A stretch of 12,721 nt of DNA from Methylophaga sp. (GTDB lineage Bacteria; Pseudomonadota; Gammaproteobacteria; Nitrosococcales; Methylophagaceae). The notes under the pieces were generated by a model. It was given only the letters and a program-made list of their open reading frames with translations, was not told where the DNA came from and searched no databases. The stretch spans positions 1 through 12,721 of the forward strand of contig JABURN010000137.1 in the NCBI GenBank assembly GCA_014762585.1, written 5' to 3'. This document shows positions 1 to 8,397 of the stretch, in pieces (the stretch's first letter is position 1; each line of letters begins with the position of its first letter). Position numbers and translations under genes: made by a program.

Positions 1-837
1 ATCCTTTCTCAATTACCGGCACATATTGAGGTCATTGGCAATTCAGCACACACGCTGGCCTTACTGCGGGAACCTCAAAACTTTTTCAAACTGCTGGACT
101 CGTTACTGCTACCCTACCCGCCAACCAGCCTGACCAGGTCACCGAGCCTGAATCCACTACGAAAGCGCCTGGACAGTGCCGGTGGCACAGCGGTAATAGC
201 CGATAATGCCCCGCTCAAACCGGGTGAGTTTTACCAGCAGAGAATGGAGGGGGAGACACGGTCAGTCTGTTTTATCGCTGACGGCGAGAAGCCGCGCATA
301 CTGGGCTGGAACCGGCAGACCAATCAAGCCGGCCAGTTTGTTTTGCAGCAAATCTGGCAGCAGAACCAGCCACCTGCGCATGCCGCGCAATTAATCACCC
401 TACTGGAGAAGCTGGTTAAAGCCAGCAAACTTAAGGGCCTCAACAGTCTTGATTACATTGTCAGTAGCGATAAAGCTATTTATCTCCTTGAAGTGAATCC
501 TCGGATCAGTGCCTCTGTGGAATTATTATCCGAAGCTGACTGGCTGCAATGGCATATCGACTGGTGCCGCGGTCACTCCCCTGCAGAGATTACACAGCAC
601 TCAGAAAACCAGCAGGTCAGATTACTGCATATTTGTTTTGCCGAAAAAGATTATGTGGTTATTGATAGCCCGAACTGGCCGGCAGCCTGTCATGACCTTC
701 CCGAGGCCTGCAGCCTTATCAGAAAAGGACAGCCGATTTGCAGCGTGATGGTGGCCGCAGACACAGAGCATGCCTGCATCAAACAACTGAACGACTGTGA
801 GCAAAAGCTGCTGAAAAATTGTCTTAGGCAAGCTTGA
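1..837 (+). CDS. ATP-grasp domain protein, 3' part (start lies outside the window)
   Basis: The frame is open from the first base and ends at TGA 835-837, giving 278 residues of a longer protein. The C-terminal part of an ATP-grasp fold is recognisable. The stretch LLEVNPRIS, about residues 162-170 of the visible part, carries the Glu and Asn that bind magnesium-ATP in this superfamily, and a LNSLDYIV segment precedes it as in carboxylate-amine ligases. The overall look is that of the poorly characterised ATP-grasp proteins related to biotin carboxylase. Members of that group occur in methanofuran or methanopterin cofactor gene clusters of methylotrophs (OrfY or MfnD-like), but the substrate cannot be told from this fragment. 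The N-terminal domain and the upstream neighbours, which would settle the question, are missing. The -35 box of the htpX promoter overlaps its stop codon. Confidence 0.8.
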   Translation: MLSQLPAHIEVIGNSAHTLALLREPQNFFKLLDSLLLPYPPTSLTRSPSLNPLRKRLDSAGGTAVIADNAPLKPGEFYQQRMEGETRSVCFIADGEKPRILGWNRQTNQAGQFVLQQIWQQNQPPAHAAQLITLLEKLVKASKLKGLNSLDYIVSSDKAIYLLEVNPRISASVELLSEADWLQWHIDWCRGHSPAEITQHSENQQVRLLHICFAEKDYVVIDSPNWPAACHDLPEACSLIRKGQPICSVMVAADTEHACIKQLNDCEQKLLKNCLRQA

Positions 838-864
838 AATTGTCACAGTCTTTACCCATATTTA
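833..864 (+). promoter_or_regulatory. Probable sigma-32 (heat-shock) promoter of htpX
   Basis: CTTGAAA at 833-839 is an exact match to the core of the sigma-32 -35 consensus. CCCATATTTA at 855-864 resembles the CCCCAT-T-A -10 element. The spacer is 14 to 15 bases, within the normal range for RpoH promoters. Transcription would begin near 870, about 20-25 bases before the htpX start. The -35 element lies across the TGA stop of the preceding gene. HtpX is a known heat-shock protein in E. coli, so motif and gene function agree. No start site has been measured here. Confidence 0.68.
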
Positions 865-892
865 GCTCTGTTTACACACTTAGGATTCAGCA

Positions 893-1771
893 ATGAAACG
901 AATTATGCTTTTTGTCGGTACCAACCTTGCCGTGTTGTTGGTGCTGAGTATGACCATGCGTTTGCTGGGCATTGAAAGCCTGCTCGATGAGCAGGGTGTC
1001 GGCCTGGATATGACTTCGCTGTTGATCTATGCTGCGGTTATCGGCTTCAGCGGTTCCTTTATTTCATTACTGATTTCCAAATGGACGGCCAAACGCCTGA
1101 CCGGTGCCCAGGTTATCGAACAACCTAAAAATGACACCGAACGCTGGCTGGTCAGCACGGTCAGCCGTCTGGCCAAGCAGGCCAATATCGGCATGCCGGA
1201 AGTGGCGGTGTATCAGTCACCGCAGCCCAATGCCTTTGCCACCGGGGCTAATAGAAACAAAGCACTGGTTGCGGTCAGCACGGGGTTGATGCAGTCAATG
1301 ACCCAGGATGAAGTAGAAGCGGTTCTGGCCCACGAAGTCAGTCATATTGCCAATGGCGATATGATCACCATGGCGTTGATTCAGGGTGTGGTGAATACCT
1401 TTGTGATTGTGTTGTCACGGGTGATCGGTCATGTCGTCGACAGAACGGTATTCAAAACCGAGCGTGGCCATGGTCCGGCGTTCTGGATTACCTCGATCAT
1501 CGCAGAACTGGTACTGGCATTCCTCGCCAGCATTATCGTCATGTGGTTCAGCCGTCAGCGTGAATACCGCGCCGATGCCGGCGCAGCCAGCCTGGTCGGA
1601 GCCCCCAAGATGATCGCAGCCCTGCAGCGTCTGGCCGGCACTGCGGATGAACCTCTGCCGGATCAATTACATGCCTTCGGTATTTCCGGTGGCCGTGCCG
1701 GTTTCACCGCGTTGTTCATGACTCATCCGCCACTGGAAGATCGTATCAACGCCCTGCGCGGCGTACGCTAG
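893..1771 (+). CDS. htpX: HtpX, membrane-bound zinc metalloprotease (M48 family)
   Basis: The 292-residue product has the length usual for HtpX (293 in E. coli). It is an inner-membrane endopeptidase that cleaves misfolded membrane proteins and works alongside FtsH in membrane quality control. Hydrophobic segments lie at about residues 3-24 and 38-62 before the catalytic domain, and again near 160-180 and 195-218. The zinc motif HEVSH is at 147-151 with catalytic Glu148. The third zinc ligand is probably Glu224 in [10 protein letters not shown]. The C-terminal THPPLEDRI motif typical of the family is at 277-285. The start is supported by AGGA at 882-885, seven bases upstream. A heat-shock type promoter precedes the gene and a strong terminator follows it, so it is probably transcribed alone. 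Nothing in the sequence suggests inactivation. Confidence 0.96.
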   Translation: MKRIMLFVGTNLAVLLVLSMTMRLLGIESLLDEQGVGLDMTSLLIYAAVIGFSGSFISLLISKWTAKRLTGAQVIEQPKNDTERWLVSTVSRLAKQANIGMPEVAVYQSPQPNAFATGANRNKALVAVSTGLMQSMTQDEVEAVLAHEVSHIANGDMITMALIQGVVNTFVIVLSRVIGHVVDRTVFKTERGHGPAFWITSIIAELVLAFLASIIVMWFSRQREYRADAGAASLVGAPKMIAALQRLAGTADEPLPDQLHAFGISGGRAGFTALFMTHPPLEDRINALRGVR

Positions 1772-1777
1772 AAACAG

Positions 1778-1804
1778 AAAAGCCGGGCTTGCCCGGCTTT
1801 TTTT
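1778..1804 (+). terminator. Rho-independent terminator after htpX
   Basis: A perfect 10-bp stem (1778-1787 with 1792-1801) closes a CTTG loop and runs into seven consecutive T at 1798-1804. It begins seven bases after the htpX stop codon. The fimX-like gene converges on it from the other side. Read on the minus strand the stem is followed by TTTTCTGTTT, so it could also serve that operon, less strongly. Confidence 0.9.
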
Positions 1805-1821
1805 ATGGCATCAATACTCAG

Positions 1822-3912
1822 CTAAAGATCATCATCTTCAAAGTCGTAATCGAGTTTGTCTGATGGTTCATGGATGTAATAGCCCTGTGCATAATCCACG
1901 CCCAGTCGCCACAGTAGTGCAAGACTGTTGGCATCGGAAACGAACTCGGCAATACAACGCTTACCGGCTTGTTTGGTCATTTCGATGATCGCTTTGACTG
2001 CAGCCTGGTTTTCACTGTCATGCGCCATGTTCTCGACAAAGGCACCGTTGATTTTGACATAATCCACATCCAGCGTATTCAGGCTGTTGGAGAAGTCGAC
2101 CCCGGAGCCGAAATGTTCCAGCCCGAACTCACAGCCGTTCTGCTTGAGTTTGCCGATGATTTCACGGGCCTGCTCCAGGTTATCCAGGGCAATCGTTTCA
2201 CTGACCTCAAAAATGACAGCATGACCACTGAGCTTATGTGCTTCCAGCGTCGCCACCAGCCAATCTACAAACTCGGTTTGATGCAGGCTTTGCTCTGAAA
2301 GCTTGATAAAGAAGCGGGTATGAGGGAATTGATGACGATGCTCGCTGAGGGTTTCAATCGCTGTTCGAATCACCCATTTATCGATTTCCGCCATCATTTT
2401 CAGGCTGTGCGCATGCTGGATAAAGTCTTCCGCCTGAGTCAGACGGCCTTCAATCATTTCAAGACGTAACAGGACCTCATAAAACTCCTGTTCCTCACCA
2501 TGCAGGCTGACAATCGGCTGATAATGGAGCAGGAACTTGTTTTCCTGCAGCGCTTTAGTCAGGCGTTTATGCCATTGCTCGACGCTCTGTGCACCGGACT
2601 GCTCAGATTCCATTTGCAGCTGATGACGGGCAATTTGATTGCCACCGGCTTTTTGCGCCTTGGTGCAGGCTTTATCAGCATTTTCCAGTACAGTTTCAAC
2701 CGTAGCCTGATTTTCACTGATACGTGAAATACCGATACTGCAGTGCAGATCAATGGTCTTGCCATTGGCATGAGACACATAGTCATCAATCGCTTTGAGA
2801 TAGGCATTGGCACGCTCATCAACGACACTGTCATCATGACTGGGAATAATGATGGTAAAGACCTGATCGCCGTAACGGCCCAGGGTTTCACCTTCTTTCA
2901 GATTTTTGCGCAGCAAGTCAGCGACACTTTTGATAATGACATCACTGGTGCCCAGTCCGACCTGTTCCTTAATGGCCTGAAAGTCATCCAGCACCAGATA
3001 AAGCATTTCGGCATCACCGTTGCCTTCTGCCGCGTGAAACACGGTTTTTTCCAGTTCATCGATAAAGCGTTTACGGTTATACAGCCCCGTCAGCAAATCG
3101 TGATCCCGCAGCAATTTAATTTGTGAATCATCGACACTGAAGCTGGCATCGTCACGAATCACTACCTGGGTACAGTCTTCACCTTCTACCCGGGCGTGAC
3201 TGAATTCAATCTTCGCATTGAAACCGGTGCCATCAGCACGCACGCAGTTGGACACCACCGTGACCGGTGCCGAATCGCTTTGCTCGGCAAAGTCGCGGAA
3301 TACCGCTTTGAATTTATGATGATCTTCGGCCCTGATCAGATCCAGCATCGGCAGGCCGTCTACATCCTCCGGCTCTTCATAGCCGAATAAATTCAAATAG
3401 GCCTGGTTAACATAAATATGCATGCCTTCATGCATGTAGGCGACGGCATCACGGGAGCTTTCCAGCAGGGCCCGGGAGCGTTTCTCGCTCTCTCTCAGCG
3501 CACGTTCATTGCGACGACCAAGACGCCGGATATAAAGGTTTTTCAGTTCACGATTCGCAGCAAACTGCAGCCGGCGATTATCACCAAATACGACAATATC
3601 CTGCGCACCGCAGTCATAGAACTGCTCTTCGCTGCTCTTGTCGTTAATGATGATTATGCAGGGCAGATCCTTACCCAGACGATGCTGCAGTGAAACGACA
3701 TCGACCGGTGACAGACTGGGGACTCCTTCCCGGCACACCATTAAATCCCAGGTCTGGGTTGCGAGTAACTGTTCCAGTTCGGCAGGACGGTCTTCACGGG
3801 CGGCTCGGACAGCATGACCTGCACTGCGCAGGGTATTGATCACGGTCTCCGCATCACTCAGGGAGTTATCCACGATCAGTAAGCGTAAAATGCCTTCTGC
3901 TCTAGCCACCAT
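1822..3912 (-). CDS. fimX: FimX-like c-di-GMP receptor: REC-PAS-GGDEF-EAL, all motifs degenerate
   Basis: The 696-residue protein has a receiver domain (about 9-130), PAS (about 143-258), GGDEF (about 265-430) and EAL (about 446-690). The receiver has Arg61 where the phosphorylated Asp should be. GGDEF reads GDQVF at 348-352. EAL reads EVL at 479-481, with Arg483 kept. The usual NLS is KLS (537-539), DDFG is EHFG (599-602) and KID is KIN (620-622). Some ligand-contact elements survive: QPIVSL at 465, AEFV at 655 and QGY at 676. Enzyme activity is therefore unlikely, but c-di-GMP binding through EAL is plausible. Length, domain order and the GDQVF and EVL variants match FimX of Pseudomonas and Xanthomonas, which binds c-di-GMP and controls type IV pilus assembly. 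The gene starts 12 bases after the plsC stop, with only a weak GAGAG ribosome site, and is the last gene of the glyQ run. Confidence 0.88.
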   Translation of the reverse strand: MVARAEGILRLLIVDNSLSDAETVINTLRSAGHAVRAAREDRPAELEQLLATQTWDLMVCREGVPSLSPVDVVSLQHRLGKDLPCIIIINDKSSEEQFYDCGAQDIVVFGDNRRLQFAANRELKNLYIRRLGRRNERALRESEKRSRALLESSRDAVAYMHEGMHIYVNQAYLNLFGYEEPEDVDGLPMLDLIRAEDHHKFKAVFRDFAEQSDSAPVTVVSNCVRADGTGFNAKIEFSHARVEGEDCTQVVIRDDASFSVDDSQIKLLRDHDLLTGLYNRKRFIDELEKTVFHAAEGNGDAEMLYLVLDDFQAIKEQVGLGTSDVIIKSVADLLRKNLKEGETLGRYGDQVFTIIIPSHDDSVVDERANAYLKAIDDYVSHANGKTIDLHCSIGISRISENQATVETVLENADKACTKAQKAGGNQIARHQLQMESEQSGAQSVEQWHKRLTKALQENKFLLHYQPIVSLHGEEQEFYEVLLRLEMIEGRLTQAEDFIQHAHSLKMMAEIDKWVIRTAIETLSEHRHQFPHTRFFIKLSEQSLHQTEFVDWLVATLEAHKLSGHAVIFEVSETIALDNLEQAREIIGKLKQNGCEFGLEHFGSGVDFSNSLNTLDVDYVKINGAFVENMAHDSENQAAVKAIIEMTKQAGKRCIAEFVSDANSLALLWRLGVDYAQGYYIHEPSDKLDYDFEDDDL

Positions 3913-3924
3913 GTCGACTCTCTA

Positions 3925-4659
3925 TCATTTTTTGTCTTGCTGAAGCGGCTTTTTGCCCTCCAGCTTGGTCATTTGCTGCTGCATCCATTCAAACAACTGT
4001 TGATTGAGGCTAGCGGCATCAACGCCAGCGGTCTCAATCTTGTTACCAATCACCATTTTGATGGTCCCCGGTTTTTTCAAAAAACCACGTTTGGGCCAAT
4101 AATGTCCGGCATCATGAGCAACCGGAATTACCGGATAGCCGGTGTCTACGGCCAGACGGGCACCACCGATACCAAACTTGCCCATACGACCCGGGGCCAC
4201 GCGGGTGCCTTCCGGAAACACCACGACCCAGGCACCGGAGGACAGACGATCCAGGCCCTGCTCAATAACCTGACTGAGCGCTTTGCGACCCGCTTTACGA
4301 TCAATCGCAATCGGGCTCAGCGAGGCCAATCCCCAGCCGAAAAACGGAATCCATAACAATTCACGCTTCAACACCCAGACCTGTGGCGGGAAAACCGCCT
4401 GTAAGGCCAGTGTTTCCCACGCCGACTGATGTTTACAGATAATAACAGCGGGTTCTTCGCCGATGTGCTCTTTGCCTTCGACTTCGAGATGCAGGTCACA
4501 TATTTTCGCCAGCAGCCAGATGTTCAGCTTGGCCCACTGACTGATCACAGCGTAACGCCACTTGAACGGTAAAGGCCAGAGCACCACACCCAGACAGGAA
4601 AACAGCACGGCAGTCACCGCGTAGATAATAAAAAAGACCAGTGAACGAAACAGGATCAT
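3925..4659 (-). CDS. plsC: 1-acyl-sn-glycerol-3-phosphate acyltransferase (PlsC family)
   Basis: This 244-residue protein transfers an acyl chain to lysophosphatidic acid, giving phosphatidic acid for membrane phospholipids. An N-terminal hydrophobic stretch (about 4-30) anchors it in the inner membrane. Block I is KHQSAWET with His77 and an acidic Glu82, so the usual HX4D is HX4E. This variant occurs in a proteobacterial subgroup of the family as I recall it. Block III is FPEGTR at 148-153, and block IV is GYPVIPVAH at 174-182. Its start overlaps the gmhB stop by four bases (ATGA), so translation is probably coupled. The glyQ-glyS-gmhB-plsC order resembles the one I recall near the origin in Pseudomonas, where the homologue is called LptA. 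It may prefer particular acyl donors, which the sequence does not show. Confidence 0.92.
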   Translation of the reverse strand: MILFRSLVFFIIYAVTAVLFSCLGVVLWPLPFKWRYAVISQWAKLNIWLLAKICDLHLEVEGKEHIGEEPAVIICKHQSAWETLALQAVFPPQVWVLKRELLWIPFFGWGLASLSPIAIDRKAGRKALSQVIEQGLDRLSSGAWVVVFPEGTRVAPGRMGKFGIGGARLAVDTGYPVIPVAHDAGHYWPKRGFLKKPGTIKMVIGNKIETAGVDAASLNQQLFEWMQQQMTKLEGKKPLQQDKK

Positions 4660-5198
4660 TGCAATTGCGGCTCCAGCAGGGCGCTCGCTACAGCGGCCAG
4701 GTCGTCATAGACTTCAACGCCTTCAGGCAGTCCCTCCGTCAGGGTTCGTTCCCCTTTACCGGTTCTGACCAGAATAGGTCGTGCATTCGAGGCCATCGCC
4801 GCCTGAATATCACGCATTGAGTCCCCGACAGCCGGTACATTGTCCAGGTTGACCCGTAAGCGCTGTGCCAGATCGGTGAATGAACCGTTATGTGGTTTGC
4901 GGCAGCTGCAGCCATCCTCAGGGCCATGGGGACAATAAAGAATGGCTTCAATCTTACCGCCCACCTGGGCCAGCATCCGCCGCATTTTACTGTGGATCCG
5001 GTTCAGGGTTTCCACATCCAGCAGCCCGCGGGCAATACCGGATTGATTTGTAATCACCACGATACGGTAACCGGCATAATTCAGTCGCGCGATGGCTTCC
5101 AGACTGCCCTCAATGGGCTCCCACTCGGCCGGTGTTTTAATAAAATCATCCGAGTCATGATTTATCACACCGTCCCGGTCCAGAATAATCAGCGACAT
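4656..5198 (-). CDS. gmhB: D-glycero-D-manno-heptose-1,7-bisphosphate 7-phosphatase
   Basis: GmhB removes the 7-phosphate from heptose bisphosphate in ADP-heptose synthesis for the lipopolysaccharide inner core, in the cytoplasm. The 180-residue HAD-family protein has the nucleophile motif DRDG (Asp7 and Asp9), TNQSGIARG at 50-58, and a zinc loop with Cys89, His91, Cys97 and Cys99. The late HAD acidic motif GDSMRD is at 125-130. A longer reading frame begins at 5297, but the start at 5198 is preferred: the protein then begins MSLIILDRDG as in the family, and AGGAG lies seven bases upstream. It starts four bases after the glyS stop and overlaps plsC by four bases. Other heptose genes are not in the window. 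Confidence 0.94.
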   Translation of the reverse strand: MSLIILDRDGVINHDSDDFIKTPAEWEPIEGSLEAIARLNYAGYRIVVITNQSGIARGLLDVETLNRIHSKMRRMLAQVGGKIEAILYCPHGPEDGCSCRKPHNGSFTDLAQRLRVNLDNVPAVGDSMRDIQAAMASNARPILVRTGKGERTLTEGLPEGVEVYDDLAAVASALLEPQLQ

Positions 5199-5202
5199 AA
5201 TC

Positions 5203-7281
5203 TTACTCCTGCAGGCAGGAAATATCGGCCACGCCCAGGAACAGAGCCCGGGTCTGATTGAGTAATGCCAGACGGTTCTGTCTGACAGCCTCATCATCCG
5301 CCATAACCATCACATCGTCAAAGAAGCTGTCGACGGTTTCACGCATGCCGGCCAGATAATTCAAGACGCCGGTATAATCGGCTTTGGCCGTTAACGGCGC
5401 AAGTTCGCGTCTGGCCTGACTGACTTGCTCTGCCAGTGCTTTCTCAGCGGCTTCCTGCAACAGACTGTCTTTTATCTCTGGCCCAGTGGTTTCAGCGTCG
5501 TTTTTACGCAGGATATTGCCGATGCGCTTGTTGGCTGCGGACAGTGACTCTGCCTGTTCCAGCTTGCGGAAAGCAGCCACAGCTTTCAAACGTTGCATGA
5601 AGTCCAGTGGCCGGGTGGGTTTCACCGTCAGTACCGCTTCGAACTCGTCGGCTTTAAAGCCCTGTTCCAGTGCGTAGCCGCGCAGACGGTCAAAGAAATA
5701 CTGCATGACCTGATCGCTGACGTCTTTTTCAGACAGTTTGCCGTCGAAATTGGCCGCCGCTTTGTCCAGCAGTTGGGTCAGGTCCAGATCCAGCGATTTT
5801 TCAATAATAATCCGCAGCACGCCCAATGCAGCCCGGCGCAGCGCAAACGGATCCTTGACGCCGGATGGCGGCTGACCGATACCGAACAGGCCGGTCAGCG
5901 TATCCAGTTTTTCCGCCAGACTAACGGCCTGACCGGTACGGGTAGCCGGCAGATTGTCACCGGCAAAGCGCGGTTGATATTGCTCATCCAGCGCTTCGGC
6001 GACTTCATTGTCTTCACCATCAAGGCGCGCATAATAACGGCCCATAATGCCCTGCAATTCGGGAAACTCACCCACCATCTCGGTGACGAGATCACACTTG
6101 GCCAGCTGAGCGGCACGTTCAGCCAGTGCAGGCTGGCCCTCGATCTGAGCGGCAATCTCGGCAGCCAGCGCAGCGACACGTTGGGATTTGTCGTAAACCG
6201 TGCCCAGCTTGTTCTGGAACACGATGGTTTTCAATTGATCCTGATGTTCTGCCAGTGCACGCTTGCGGTCGGTATCCCAGCAGAAGGCGGCATCACTGAG
6301 TCGGGGCAGGATCACCCGTTCATTCCCGGCAATCACCTGGGCCGGGTCCTGGCTGGCGATATTGCTGACCGTGATGAAATGGGGCAGCAGCTTGCCGTCT
6401 TTCGCCTCGACTGCAAAATATTTCTGATGGCCTTCCATCGAAGAAATCAGGGCTTCCGGCGGCAGTTCCAGAAAACGCTGATCAAAATTCCCGGCCAGTG
6501 CGACTGGCCACTCAACCAGACCGGTCACTTCATCAAGCAGATCCGGGTTGATAATGGCACTGCCTTTGAGTTTGCTTGCCAGTTCTTTAACCTGGCCTTC
6601 AATCGCTTCTTTACGGGCCTCGAAATCGACCATGACATGACCTTCACTTTCCAACTGCGGTGCATAGGTCATTGGCGAGCTGATTCTGATGGGCTGCGGG
6701 TAGTGAAAACGATGGCCACGGGTGAAACGGTCGGCGCTGACGCCCAACAGCTCCATTGGCACAATTTCATCGCCCAGAAGCACAATCAGCCAGTGGACGG
6801 GGCGCACAAATTCACCCGGCAGGTCGCCCCAGCGCATACGTTTGGGGATCGGCAGATCATACAGCGCCTGCTGGATAATCTCAGGCAGCAAATCAGCGGC
6901 AATTGCACCGGCCTGTTCCTGTTTGAATACCAGCCAGGCGCCTTTGTCGGTTTTCATGGTGTCGAGATCATCGACTTCCACACCACAGGACCCGGCAAAA
7001 CCCAGCAAAGCCTTGGTGGGGTTACCATCTTCGTCGAAGGCGGCAGTGACCGCAGGACCGCGACGTTCAACGACACGGTCGGGTTGCTTGGTCTGCAGCT
7101 TGCTGATGACCAGCGCCAGACGGCGTGGTGTCGCATAAGGACGGATTTCGTCGTAGCTCAGTTCGGCTTTCTTCAGGCCCTGTTCCACGCCCTGAAGAAA
7201 AGCCTTACTGAGTTTGGCGAGGGCTTTCGGTGGCAGTTCTTCAGTGCCCAGTTCAATCAGCAGATCGTCAAAGTCTTTCAT
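5203..7281 (-). CDS. glyS: Glycine--tRNA ligase beta subunit
   Basis: This is the 692-residue beta chain of the bacterial alpha2-beta2 glycyl-tRNA synthetase, close to the 689 residues of E. coli GlyS. It recognises tRNA-Gly, while the alpha chain holds the amino-acid activation site. The N-terminus [12 protein letters not shown] (about residues 7-18) is a family signature. [18 protein letters not shown] in the middle belongs to the HD-like region, and [21 protein letters not shown] is the conserved C-terminal half motif. The anticodon-binding domain occupies roughly the last 110 residues. The start codon overlaps the glyQ stop (ATGA), which suits production of equal amounts of the two subunits. 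The end of the gene carries the gmhB ribosome site. It appears intact. Confidence 0.97.
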   Translation of the reverse strand: MKDFDDLLIELGTEELPPKALAKLSKAFLQGVEQGLKKAELSYDEIRPYATPRRLALVISKLQTKQPDRVVERRGPAVTAAFDEDGNPTKALLGFAGSCGVEVDDLDTMKTDKGAWLVFKQEQAGAIAADLLPEIIQQALYDLPIPKRMRWGDLPGEFVRPVHWLIVLLGDEIVPMELLGVSADRFTRGHRFHYPQPIRISSPMTYAPQLESEGHVMVDFEARKEAIEGQVKELASKLKGSAIINPDLLDEVTGLVEWPVALAGNFDQRFLELPPEALISSMEGHQKYFAVEAKDGKLLPHFITVSNIASQDPAQVIAGNERVILPRLSDAAFCWDTDRKRALAEHQDQLKTIVFQNKLGTVYDKSQRVAALAAEIAAQIEGQPALAERAAQLAKCDLVTEMVGEFPELQGIMGRYYARLDGEDNEVAEALDEQYQPRFAGDNLPATRTGQAVSLAEKLDTLTGLFGIGQPPSGVKDPFALRRAALGVLRIIIEKSLDLDLTQLLDKAAANFDGKLSEKDVSDQVMQYFFDRLRGYALEQGFKADEFEAVLTVKPTRPLDFMQRLKAVAAFRKLEQAESLSAANKRIGNILRKNDAETTGPEIKDSLLQEAAEKALAEQVSQARRELAPLTAKADYTGVLNYLAGMRETVDSFFDDVMVMADDEAVRQNRLALLNQTRALFLGVADISCLQE
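5206..5210 (-). promoter_or_regulatory. Ribosome binding site that fixes the gmhB start
   Basis: On the minus strand AGGAG lies seven bases before the ATG at 5198, inside the last codons of glyS. It supports the shorter gmhB start over the upstream Met at 5297, which lies inside glyS coding sequence. Confidence 0.75.
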
Positions 7282-8216
7282 GCCTGCGCCTCCGCTTCGC
7301 CTGCCTGCACCATCGGGAAGCCCAGTGCTTCACGGCGATCGTAATAGGCTTGGGCCACAGCCCGGGCAAGCGTTCTGACCCGCAGAATGAAACGTTGTCT
7401 TTCAGTGACGGAAATCGCTTTGCGTGCATCCAGCATGTTAAAGGTGTGAGAGGCTTTCAGCACCAGTTCGTAGGCAGGCAATGGCAGGCCGGCTTCAATC
7501 ATTCTCTGGCTCTCGCGTTCGCAGGTATCAAAGGTATGGAACAGGCTCTCGACGTCAGCCTGCTCGAAGTTATAGGCGGACATCTCGACTTCATTCTGAT
7601 GGAAAACGTCACCGTAAGTCACGGTACCCATCGGCCCGTCAGCCCAGACCAGATCGTAAACGCTGCTGACGCCCTGCAGATACATCGCAATCCGCTCCAG
7701 GCCATAGGTAATCTCACCGGTGACCGGACGGCATTCGAGGCCACCGACCTGCTGAAAATAGGTGAACTGAGTCACTTCCATGCCATTGAGCCAGACTTCC
7801 CAGCCCAGTCCCCAGGCGCCGAGTGTCGGCGATTCCCAGTTATCTTCAACAAAACGGATATCGTGCACTGAGGTATCGAGGCCGAGCATTTCCAGCGACC
7901 CCAGGTACAGCTCCTGAATGTTGAGCGGTGACGGTTTCAGTACTACCTGGAACTGGTAATAATGCTGCAGGCGATTAGGGTTTTCACCATAACGACCGTC
8001 AGTAGGACGACGCGAAGGTTGCACATAGGCGGCGCTCCAGGGCTCCGGGCCGATGGCGCGCAGGAAAGTCGCCGGGTGGAAAGTACCGGCACCGACTTCC
8101 ATATCGTAAGGTTGCAACAACACACAACCCTGTTCAGCCCAGTACTGTTGCAGTCTCAGGATGAGCTCCTGAAAGGTTCTCGGCGTCTCCGCCTTCATCA
8201 CCGCTTTATTCGTCAT
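7278..8216 (-). CDS. glyQ: Glycine--tRNA ligase alpha subunit
   Basis: GlyQ forms the catalytic class II half of the tetrameric glycyl-tRNA synthetase, activating glycine with ATP. The 312-residue protein contains the nearly invariant family blocks [30 protein letters not shown] and [14 protein letters not shown] near the N-terminus, and [16 protein letters not shown] towards the C-terminus. The frame is open back to a Met at 8297, but a good -10 box lies at 8254-8259, so a start there would precede the promoter. Met at 8216 is preferred, and Met at 8198 is also possible. Neither has a strong ribosome site (CGAGCTA precedes the first). It is the first gene of the five-gene run and overlaps glyS by four bases. 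Confidence 0.96.
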   Translation of the reverse strand: MTNKAVMKAETPRTFQELILRLQQYWAEQGCVLLQPYDMEVGAGTFHPATFLRAIGPEPWSAAYVQPSRRPTDGRYGENPNRLQHYYQFQVVLKPSPLNIQELYLGSLEMLGLDTSVHDIRFVEDNWESPTLGAWGLGWEVWLNGMEVTQFTYFQQVGGLECRPVTGEITYGLERIAMYLQGVSSVYDLVWADGPMGTVTYGDVFHQNEVEMSAYNFEQADVESLFHTFDTCERESQRMIEAGLPLPAYELVLKASHTFNMLDARKAISVTERQRFILRVRTLARAVAQAYYDRREALGFPMVQAGEAEAQA

Positions 8217-8253
8217 TAGCTCGATATCATTATTCAAAGTCAAAACCCCTGCG

Positions 8254-8283
8254 ATTATAGCGAATCCCATGCCCGCTTGTAGA
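8254..8283 (-). promoter_or_regulatory. Probable sigma-70 promoter of the glyQ-glyS-gmhB-plsC-fimX run
   Basis: On the minus strand a perfect TATAAT (8254-8259) is preceded, after an 18-base spacer, by TCTACA (8278-8283), which matches TTGACA at four of six positions. Initiation would fall near 8247, leaving a leader of about 30 bases before glyQ. No other good promoter is evident in the short junctions downstream. Confidence 0.65.
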
Positions 8284-8357
8284 GACGCATCATGCAATCA
8301 TCCGCTGCCCGGTGTTTAGAGGCTATGCAAAATCTGCGGTCAAATCAGGCTTTCAGG

Positions 8358-8363
8358 TACAAT
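8358..8363 (+). promoter_or_regulatory. Possible -10 box of a gshB promoter
   Basis: TACAAT sits 34 bases before the gshB start in the divergent region between glyQ and gshB. The best -35 candidate at 17 bases is TGCGGT, a poor match, so the promoter is uncertain or needs an activator. Confidence 0.3.
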
Positions 8364-8397
8364 GGGCTGTCTTTTCACAGCGTACATAGAGTGGGAT

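Noticed and set aside
5199..5297. Longer gmhB with 33 more residues
   Set aside because: The extra part overlaps glyS coding sequence and has no family similarity, and a good ribosome site precedes the Met at 5198.
5593..7344. 583-codon open frame on the plus strand
   Set aside because: It lies entirely antisense to glyS and the end of glyQ, both of which match their families over full length. Its translation has no recognisable domain.
7230..7871. 213-codon open frame on the plus strand
   Set aside because: Antisense to the conserved glyQ sequence, with no recognisable protein features.
8217..8297. Longer glyQ starting at 8297
   Set aside because: The extension would span the predicted promoter, and GlyQ proteins do not carry such an N-terminus.
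8362..8397. Longer gshB starting at 8362
   Set aside because: That ATG overlaps the possible -10 box, and the family N-terminus begins at the Met at 8398.
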